From: Trichobilharzia regenti
Taxonomy: Eukaryota > Platyhelminthes > Trematoda > Strigeidida > Schistosomatidae
DNA length: 64,000 nt
Assembly: GCA_944472135.2 (NCBI GenBank)
Contig: OX235270.1
Location: 137,407,632-137,471,631, forward strand
Direction: 5' to 3'
Under the pieces are notes generated by a model that was given only the letters and a program-made list of their open reading frames with translations, searched no databases and was not told the origin of the DNA. Shown here one piece after another: positions 55,871 through 64,000 of this stretch. The translations under genes were made by a program, and so were the position numbers. Within the stretch, counting starts at the first letter, position 1; each line of letters begins with the position of its first letter.

Positions 55871-58385
55871 ATAAAGTAATATATAATGAGAGTTACGAAT
55901 ACTTCGTGTGTCCCTCAGTGCTTCATACAAAGTCTAGCTCTTTCGACAACGAGCTTCGGTTTTGTTGTGGTGTTCCACCCCAGCAATATTGCTGTTCGTC
56001 ATCTCAGTTCACGTAAGTTGTCAATATCATGTTTGATAGTGTTTATGGTCGTTGTCAGTTTACTATAATAAGGGTTGTTTTTAGTCTATTTCACTATGAC
56101 ATAAGATTTATAAAAGGTTTACGCAAGTTTTTGCATGAATTATCTGAAGGTTGTTAAGAGGATATTAACATTCAATAACCGGCTACTAAATAATTCATTG
56201 TTATTCGTCAGCATCCACTGTGCTAACTACGCATAGTGCAGTGGTTTACTTGTGAGTGATTCACAGTGCATGGTTTTTCGCACTTTAAGATAGATTTCTT
56301 TATTTTTCAGCTCCATTTTATTGTCCCCATTTGATATTGTCTATGCATAAAGCACCACTACTTTGTTTGAATTGTTTCTGATATCTGTGAGCTTATAATT
56401 AAGTACTTCAATTAAGCTGGAAACATCTGTATTATTCTACATACCTCCAGGATGCAAAGTAAGGTGAACTATTATAATGGGAGAAGCCTATCCATCTTAT
56501 AGTATAGTATATATCCATCTCGTAGTATAAAGTGTGGAGTTACTACCACTTTAAAATAAATTTTAACACGGAGGCATTGGCACTTTTATTAATAACTCTA
56601 TAGTCACTCCGCTTATTTAAATTAGAGCAATCATTAATTAAAAATGAGTGTTCTAGACCAAGACCAGGGACGTCTTCACGTTTTTCCAAATGACGTTTTC
56701 TGTTGATCGTATATTTTAGCCAGTTTGTCACCAAGTGACTAATCAGCACAAAACCCCTCACAGAAGTGAATCGTTCGGGGTCCCAACACTTCCCAATTAT
56801 TGGATTTTGGTATTTCTAAGATTCCATGTAGGTATTATACACATCTTTGCATATCGGGAACATCATATTTCAGTCTGACCACTTCTAACTTGTTTTCAAC
56901 TTAATCTTAGTTCAGTTAATATCTCGTGTCAAGGAAAATGATGAATTGGGACGTGTAACGCAAGTCCCAGCCACCATAATCGGTAAAAACAAACAAAAAA
57001 TGCTAATCGATCACAATTCAGTAAATCTATCAGATTTAATTACAACTTAGCTGAGTACTGTACATACAGTGTTAATTGTACCATGAGAATTACACACATG
57101 ACTACTTAAATGAACAAAAATTGGGAAAATGAAAGGTGAAAGTGTATCACGGGTCAAGTTGAGAAAAACAGTCGGTTGAAGAGGTAATCGACGTTGAATA
57201 TTAATATTATGGAGGATTAACGTGCAGTTACAACACTACTTGTCTGAGAGAGAATTGGAAAGTGAATAACAATAGTGAAACAAGTTAAGACAGTATCACT
57301 TACGGAAGACAGTTTTAATTGAAACAATTAAATTAAATAATGATGACGACGGTTGACGAAGCTGAAGACATTACGATGGCAGGTTTTCCACTTATTTTTG
57401 TACACAGAGACGGGGATTATTAACTCAATTTCACAAGCGTTCACTATTGTAACCGCGTTTCTGCTTATCTATCTGCTGATAACAGTGGATGACTTGACAT
57501 CACCATTATCGTGTCTGAAACCTATTAGATGCTGTATTACTGGACTTTTCTTACTTCGACTTCATTTTTCAATTGTATCGGGAAATAAACGTTTGCAATA
57601 GTCGAAGAAGCTGCAGGGATGACGTCTATAACATACCTACTCAAAGTCATTTATTATTATGCTTTTTTCATATGTAGCGGTAATAGTATTAGTAGTACAT
57701 TTCACCGCAAGATAAATTATTGAAATCTACAACACTGACCGTAGTGTGGTATCTAGTTAAATGATTCTGTAAGCTTGAAACAGAATGCCCAAATTTAGAT
57801 GAGCATCTGATTCTTAGTGTATATTGTGTGATGGGCAGTTGGTGATTCGTGTCTGTTCTTCATATGGGAATCTAGATTAGAAGTTTTAACTTACCTTAAG
57901 TCCCTGAACTAGTTATTAGCCCAATTCAGAAAGCGCACACTACCACCTATTTGGAATATATGTCTGTCATCTGTTTTCGACAAATATTACCATCATAATG
58001 ATACCCTTATTTTTCAGTCACGTCGTCCACAATACAATAACTGAACAAGGCTAATGTGTTGCTCCTTCTAGATTGTCATCTGTAATTAAGGTTTCTTTAA
58101 ATTCGAATTGATCCACGTTTTACACCAAGTCTTTAACTCATAGGGAAATAAAAACGCCAAAACCATTTCCATCTGTAAAACATTTAAATTCAACTTGCTA
58201 ATTCAGAATTAAATAAATTCAATAACCATCATTATATATCCTTCCGTCTTCTCTTTCTGATTTTGGTTTTAGATCTGGGATTCATGTTATACGGTGAGTT
58301 TTAGTTTAGTAAACTCATACGTTTTTATTAGTTCGAACTCAGTTAACCAGGGAAATTTTTTTTATGTATCAGGCTATAAGTCACA
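55871..58385. other. Stretch without recognised genes
   Basis: AT-rich DNA with short frames only, including 57353-57601 with a hydrophobic run but no ATG context or homologue I recognise. No RNA gene or clear repeat is seen. Confidence 0.5.
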
Positions 58386-58930
58386 CAAATGGGGACTGCT
58401 GGAAAAATTTGACACAAGTTACTTCCTTCACTTATCTAAGAAGCACACTTTCAACTACAGGTGGAGCGGATGAAGATGTCAAAGCCAGAGTCGGATAGGT
58501 AAGATACACAGTAATCAACCTGAAACCAGTTTGGAAATCCTCTGCACTCAGCCAGCAGAAACAACAAGACACGGGTTTTCAACACAAAAGTGTAGTCAGT
58601 CAGTTCTTCTATATGGGTCAGAAACTTGGTGGGCGTGTCACATTTGCAACATATTACATACTTCATCAAAGGCTGCCCACTTCTCTGGCTCCCTAGTAAA
58701 GATCGAATGTCCGGAAAGGATTAGCAACAAGGAACTATGGGAAAAACCTGATCAAGAACCAATCGTTCAACATATATGTAGATGAAAGTGGAGATGGATA
58801 GGGTACACATCGAGGAGACTGTCGAATGACATCTCGCTAAGTGAAATTCCAATGGGAAACGACGAGTGGGTCGTCGGTGCGAAAGTGATATGGGGGAGAT
58901 CGGGCGAGTTGGAGAAAATAAGAGATTATG
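58386..58930 (+). pseudogene. RTE-type retrotransposon 3' end, frameshifted
   Basis: The pieces VTSFTYLRSTLSTTGGADEDVKARVG, VVSQFFYMGQ (related to VLLYGSETW), RISNKELWEKPDQEPIVQHI and KWRWIGYTSRRL follow the order of the C-terminal region of schistosome RTE ORFs. Several shifts break it. It runs directly into the Penelope-like fragment at 58980. Confidence 0.65.
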
Positions 58931-58979
58931 GGCAACCGTGGATCCAGCTGAAGAGAACAGCAGAGAATAGGGGAGAGTG

Positions 58980-59400
58980 TACATGTGTTGTTGAAACCCA
59001 ATGTTTCACTCGGAACCTCACCAACCTGAAGTCTTCCTCTATCGCTGTAAAATATAAGCTCCCTTTTGTGACCGCCTCCATATGCATCTATCACTTGACA
59101 TGCTGTTGTGGAGCAAGGTACATTGGCTTTATCCAGAGAACGCTTTCCCCAAGGATATGAGAATATATGCCAGCTTGGTTTCATAAGGGAGAAAGGAAGG
59201 CTGTGCGAAGCTATACTCTAGAACTCTTGATCGACTCCTGTTACTCTACCGACGCTGACCGTGATTTTAAGATCATCTACTGAATCCGTGTTGACTTGCC
59301 GAATTTTCTTCGTTACAGACTTCTAAAGATAGCGGAGGCCTTGGTTATTCATGAATTTAAGCCAGACCTTTATTTACAAAGGAAGTATGTACAATCACTA
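58980..59400 (+). pseudogene. Penelope-like GIY-YIG fragment
   Basis: The frame reads SSSIAVKYKLPFVTASICIYHLTC, then CGARYIGFIQRTL, then IAEALVIHEFKPDLYLQRK after stops. This parallels SNCIYKLTCIFGSSYTGRTE and SIKSLKPDLCVQKE at 22985-23470, so it is the endonuclease end of a related Penelope-like element. At least two stops break it. Confidence 0.6.
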
Positions 59401-59641
59401 CTTCAGCCTTGACCGCAGAGGGACAGACATTTATTTTATTTATTTTGTTAATCTATATACCTTTCTCTCATTACTATACTCATTTTAATCTGTTTCCGCT
59501 TGTCATTCTAAATCCAAATTTTTTTATAGTATTGAATTCTATCTTATTAAATTTCACACTATGTTACTTAAGGTTTTGTATTAGCCTATTAACCCTATAA
59601 TTACACTCTCCCTTTCCGACATCTATACATCTGTACATCAT

Positions 59642-61435
59642 TTGTTTCTTCTAAGCACTAACTTCAAACACAAGGAGAGACACTGTTTGACTTGGAGACC
59701 CCCTTCATCAAACCAACGCTGGACACAAATAGACCACATAGCAATAAGCTATCGTTGGCGTGGGTCGGTAGGAGATTGTCGCTCCTTTTGGAACACGTGT
59801 GTAGATACCGATCACGCACTGGTCCGCGCTCGTGTGTGCTTACGACTGAACGGACGTAGGAAACAGCTGGCGGTAAAACCATCACGTCCCCAGCTCGATC
59901 AGGAAACTAAATCCGTATTTGAGGAAGAACTAGCTAAAGACATATCTGTGTTCGACAGGTGTGCTCACACTGAAGAAGCTTGGAAAAATATCCAGGCAGC
60001 CATAGATACAGCTGTAAAAGCTGTGAATAAGGTAAATCCAAAGGTGGGTAAAAACCATTGGATTTCGACTGCCCCATCCGAACTGATAGATGCTAGAAGA
60101 CTTATTCCGGCGAGCTCCGAATTCAATGAGGAGCGAAAGCTGCACGAAAGGAAACTTACGAAAAGTCTCCGCAAGGACCGTGAACAGTGGTGGGTGACAA
60201 AAGCCAAAGAGATGGAGAAAGCTTCGAGGATAGGCAACACCAGGCAACTATTTAGACTCATCAGGGAAACGGGTGGGAGAAGACAAATCATTAGTGAAAC
60301 AATCTCGGAAAAAAATGGCACTATAATTAGCTCACAGGATAGACGACTGGATCGTTGGAAAGAGCATTATGAGGAGCAGTTTAATTGGCCCACAGCCACG
60401 CTCAACCTTCCGAGCATCCAACACCTCCCTGAATGGGATATAGACACAGGTCCTCCATCCCTAACTGAGGTTACTAAAGCTGTCACCAATCTGAAACTAG
60501 GCAAAGCAGCGGGACCTGATGGAATGACTCCAGAGGTATTTAAGTACGGTGGAGACAGCTTACTGTCTGGATTAACTGAGGTACTAGGCAGCGTCTGGGA
60601 ATCAGAAGAAGTCCCATCGGGTTGGTGTAAGTCACTGATTATCCCCATATACAAGAAGGGAGACAAGTCTTCCTGTGATAATCACAGAGGGATTAGCTTG
60701 ACTAATATAGTATCTAAAGTCTTAGGCTCAATAATCATGCGTAGACTGAGTGGTGCTCGGGAGGCACAAACACGAGAGAGCCAGGCAGGCTTTAGACCAG
60801 GAAGAGGGTGTATTGATCATATCTTCACCCTCCGACAGATTCTAGAACATAGGCATTCCTACCGGCGTCCAACAGTCATTATATTTCTTGACCTAAAGGC
60901 AGCATTCGACTCTGTCGATCGAGAAGTTCTCTGGAGATGCTTGGCTGTAAAGGGAATTCCGAGAAAGTATATTGCACTGATTAAGGCACTCTACTCGTAC
61001 TCATACAGCCAGGTGAGGGCTTACGGCGAGCTGCCATCTGAACTGGTGACGACCAGTGGTGTCCGTCAAGGATGCCCATTATCCCCTTTTCTATTCAACT
61101 TCATCATAGATGTACTGATGGACTTAACCCTAACTCACTTCAGCGACTCAGGGATTGACTCGCTACCTGGGAATAATCTCATTGACTTGGAATATGCAGA
61201 CGATATAGTCCTTCCAGGCGAAGACGCTGACGAAATGCAGAGTCTTCTGAACACCTTGAGCTGTAATCTACGAATGTTTGGCATACGATTCGCTCCCGCC
61301 AAATGCAAGATGATGTTACAGGACTGGACTACATCGACGCCTAGTTTAGAAATAGGAAGTGAAGTGGTAGAACACGTTGACCGCTTCACCTATTTGAGAA
61401 GTACCATCAGCCAGTGCCAACGGGTTGATCTCTGA
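59642..61435 (+). pseudogene. RTE ORF: endonuclease end and reverse transcriptase
   Basis: 597 open codons. The first part has RWTQIDHIAISYRWRGSV and TDHALV, the end of an APE-type endonuclease with the final Asp-His. RT follows: KLGKAAGPDGMTPEVFKYGG, LIIPIYKKGDKSSCDNHRGI, SQAGFRPGRGCIDHIFTLRQ, IFLDLKAAFDSVDRE (motif A), VRQGCPLSPFLFNFIID (motif B) and LEYADDIVLPG (motif C, YADD). All catalytic Asp residues are intact. The frame ends by a shift after HVDRFTYLRSTIS. The endonuclease front is missing, so it cannot be autonomous. The clade fits SR2 and SR3-like schistosome elements. Confidence 0.88.
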
Positions 61436-62024
61436 CGAAATCTCAGCTGAGTTACAGAGGGCTCGTTTCGCATTTGTTAGTTTACGCCGACTCTGGCGTA
61501 GACGAGATGTTCGACTATCGACCAAAAGGCGGGTGTACTGCTCATCAGTCCGCTCCGTCCTCCTTTATGGTTGTGAGACCTGGCCACTGAGAGTGGAAGA
61601 CATGAAAAGACTAGCTGTCTTTGATCATAGGTGCCTGCGTTCTATTTCCCGTGTAAAGTGGCATAATAAGGTGAGCAACATTGAGGTTAGGCGTAGAGTT
61701 CTAGGTAAACAGGGGAAATCAATCGACGAAGTCGTGAAGCTACAAAGACTGAGATGGTTAGGACATGTGTTACGTATGCCAAGCCATCGCCTCCCTCGAC
61801 GAGCAATGTTAGCGGATATAGGGTCAGGCTGGAAAAAAGCTAGCGGCGGTCAAACAAAAACTTGGCACCAGTCAATGAAATCCACAACAGTTGGTCTAAG
61901 CCACGTAGGAAGGTGTAGACTTCCAGGCTGGGGTCCTCGGGACGGTAAAAATCTATGGTTGGAAACAATTGGTGACATGGCTCAAAATCGTTCTCAGTGG
62001 CGCAGATGCATCCACTCCTTGTGA
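61425..62024 (+). pseudogene. RTE ORF: C-terminal region after the frameshift
   Basis: The continuation begins NGLISDEISAELQRARFAFV in the frame offset from the upstream ORF. It includes YGCETWPLRVEDMKRLAVFD, a C-H-rich LRSISRVKWHNKV region, VKLQRLRWLGHVLRMPSH, and the end GDMAQNRSQWRRCIHSL. This is the usual end of schistosome RTE proteins. One indel near 61420 would join it to the RT. Confidence 0.85.
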
Positions 62025-63040
62025 CTTATGATCTCCAATGAAACTGTTTTGTTCTTCGTTATTACTCCTTTGTCTCACACCTCTGCTCACTGTTTCTATT
62101 ATGCTTTTCTTGTACTTTCTTCTCTTGCTTCGCGTGCTACACGGAGTGTGGCGACTTGAACTGGCACACATTTGTGCAAAGTTCCATGTCGAAAATAGAC
62201 AGACAGACAGATACATCCTATGGATTATTCTATATATATGACGTCAATTGTTTTGCCGATTGACATTTAACTATGATTGTAATCACAAATATTTTAACTG
62301 CATTTCATTATTATTATTTTATGCACTCACACCTATGATTCAATTCCATCACCGGATATAATTTCTGAAAAACCATATATATATATGCATATATGATTGT
62401 ACAGTTTGATAAATTCGTTGAGGAGTCTCTTCGTTGAATATTGTGTTCTTAGTGTTACAATGGGAATTATTAAATTACTTAAGAGAAATAGCACTGTCAA
62501 ACTTTGCTTTACATGAATTCTTCCGTCGACTGAAGACAGTAAAAGTACTCACAATATTAGTTTCTTAGTTTGCTTTCATTTGTGTAGCACATGATTGTAC
62601 TGTGGCATTTAAGTGCTAGATGTTTTCAAAGAGTCAAGTGGATTATCGTTTGTCTTTTTCAGATCTACTCTTTCCCCATGAACACGTAAATGGGGATACA
62701 TTGTTGCGGTTAATACGAATAGATTTCTTTTTCATTTTCACATAACTTTTTGAGTACAGTATTTTATAATGTTCTCAATAATTAAATGTATTAGCCCTAC
62801 ATCTTACTTTTCATATCAATTTAATAAGTTGCCATTTTATAATTTATTAGCTGATGAATTTACTGATACTGTACTTGTGATAACTCTTATTTTTTTATTA
62901 AGATTACGTATGCTAAGCTGCTTAACATCATATTTAATTTATAATATAGAAAGTAAAAACTGATTTTTACATATTTCGATTTGTTTCGACTTTGTGTACA
63001 TATCGTATTTTTGCTTTTTGATCTTTTTTCGATTATTTAG

Positions 63041-63236
63041 ATCAGATCTGTTAATTTCACCCTCTATTGTTATTGGCGTTAGTATTGGATTTCTTCTGCT
63101 CGCTGTTTTCATGATTATCTACACATATTCAAAATTAGCATATGGATTCCGCCAGAGATCTAGTAAACTGTTTCATGAAACAAACTGCGTCTCATATGGT
63201 CCAAATATCCCACGTCAACTATTGCATGTAATGTAA
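63041..63236 (+). CDS. Candidate last exon of a single-pass membrane protein
   Basis: After a pyrimidine-rich acceptor ending GATTATTTAG (63031-63040) an open frame encodes about 65 residues: a short polar part, a transmembrane helix (SIVIGVSIGFLLLAVFMIIY), then a basic juxtamembrane part (KLAYGFRQRSSK) and a cytoplasmic-type tail ending PRQLLHVM. The positive-inside pattern and the AATAAA 240 bp downstream fit the 3' end of a host gene. Upstream exons were not identified; a weak exon-like piece follows TTTTTCAG at 62662. I do not recognise the family. Confidence 0.4.
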
Positions 63237-63476
63237 TCCTAGTGACATCTTTAATTGAATGCTTTTGATTATAATTAAAATTTATATTTTGATAATTTGT
63301 TTTAACAAACTATGCCTTTTATAACACAATTTCTCCTTTAATGACACATAGTCTGTTGATCGTAGGTTTTATTTCAGCAATAATCAAATCAAGGAGCGAA
63401 AATGCTGAGGTTGACTGGTATTTTTGTAGCAATGTGAACCATATTGATTACTTGTTATTAGTTGTATCGATATAAG

Positions 63477-63482
63477 AATAAA
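63477..63482 (+). terminator. AATAAA polyadenylation signal
   Basis: A canonical AATAAA lies 240 bp after the stop of the candidate membrane-protein exon, with TG/T-rich sequence following. Confidence 0.4.
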
Positions 63483-63549
63483 ATTTGGACATTATTGTAA
63501 GGTGTGAATTAGTAGTTTTGTTTGATATAGCAAATAGTCCTACAGTATT

Positions 63550-63925
63550 GTTTATTTACTGACGACGTTTCGAGCATAATTTATTGTGGGTAATAGTTAA
63601 TGAATATTTAAATAGGGTGAGTGGTTTTGAATTCACGCCTAGCATGCTCATTAGGAGGAATGACAAAACACCGATACCAAAGCTACGGAAAATATGATTA
63701 CCAATGAAGTCAAAGCGTAAGAAATAATAGAACTGCATGAATTTAGTCCTACAATTATTTGAGACCCTTAATATGGGCAACAAACTTAGCTAGAAACGTT
63801 ATCAGGAAGTAAATAATACTTTATCACTCCTTTATAGATAAAATTCATTTTGATAAAGTCTCGTAGTGTTATGTATTAGTATTTACTGATGACGTTTCGA
63901 GCACAATGTTTTGCTCACAATTATA
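63550..63925 (+). repeat. Direct repeat TTTACTGAYGACGTTTCGAGC
   Basis: The motif with its flank (ATTTACTGACGACGTTTCGA and ATTTACTGATGACGTTTCGA) occurs at about 63556 and 63886, 330 bp apart, suggesting two copies of an interspersed or terminal repeat. No coding part is seen between. Confidence 0.45.
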
Positions 63926-64000
63926 TCAAGTCACTCACTCAACTTTCCAACTTCACTTACATAATCCCTCAAGTTCTATTCTCACATCAATACTTTATCA

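Larger units (their letters stand above)
59642..62240 (+). mobile_element. RTE-clade non-LTR retrotransposon, 5'-truncated
   Basis: It starts inside the endonuclease and continues through a full RT to the family's C-terminus and a short 3' end near 62240. It has one frameshift at about 61420. It is much better preserved than the other RTE pieces in the window (34690, 35930, 40950, 44640, 58386) and serves as the reference for them. Confidence 0.85.

Noticed and set aside
62663..62685. 23-nt piece between TTTTTCAG and GTAAAT as a micro-exon
   Set aside because: The length breaks the phase expected for schistosome micro-exons and no reading frame links it securely to 63041.
1..64000. CRISPR arrays, bacterial operons or prophage
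   Set aside because: Spliceosomal introns, U1-like RNA, pol III SINEs and eukaryotic retroelements show this is nuclear DNA of an animal; no regular short repeat-spacer array was seen.

Overview
The window looks like the genome of a blood fluke (Schistosoma or a close relative). The DNA is AT-rich and dense with retroelements. It holds a KDM4-type histone demethylase gene with four introns of 32-34 nt at its 5' end, a hallmark of schistosome genes. The repeats fit families known from schistosomes: RTE and CR1 non-LTR elements, gypsy and BEL/Pao LTR elements, a Penelope-like GIY-YIG remnant, a Merlin transposase remnant and an Sm-alpha-like SINE with a decayed hammerhead. Nothing looks bacterial. 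All calls come from reading the sequence; no search was run.

Layout. 1-27 kb is a nest of one LTR-element family, called here the gag-only BEL family. Each copy has about 360-bp LTRs (TGTCA...TGACA), one ORF with a BEL/Pao-type Gag domain (DUF1759-like), a long non-coding 3' region with repeated hairpins, and no protease, reverse transcriptase, RNase H or integrase. One copy is complete (7148-11138, minus) with a 5-bp target-site duplication. A second (17227-21191, plus) sits inside a third (15040-22933, minus), flanked by CATG. Partial copies lie at 1-4772 and 23785-26900. A gypsy integrase fragment (4812-7070) is repeated without net indel at 53612-55870. Degenerate non-LTR and tRNA-SINE pieces fill 11-15 kb and 25-28 kb.

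28.5-32.5 kb holds a U1 snRNA-like sequence, an Sm-alpha-like SINE and a nearly full CR1-clade retrotransposon. The CR1 ends about 15 bp before the first KDM4 coding exon. 32550-46665 is KDM4 itself: JmjN, JmjC, PHD, extended PHD and double Tudor in 13 coding exons. Exon phases agree throughout except for one missing base near 33590. No ATG is seen at the 5' end; an acceptor at 32549 would place the AUG at the end of the flatworm spliced leader in frame. The introns hold RTE ends, SINEs and LTRs.

47.8-62 kb is again repeats: a solo LTR with TSD CAGGG, a Merlin remnant, a decayed gypsy pol, RTE and Penelope-like ends, and a 5'-truncated RTE element with long RT ORFs. The last kilobase has a candidate final exon of a single-pass membrane protein followed by AATAAA. 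Apart from KDM4, that exon and perhaps the U1 locus, no host gene is recognised.
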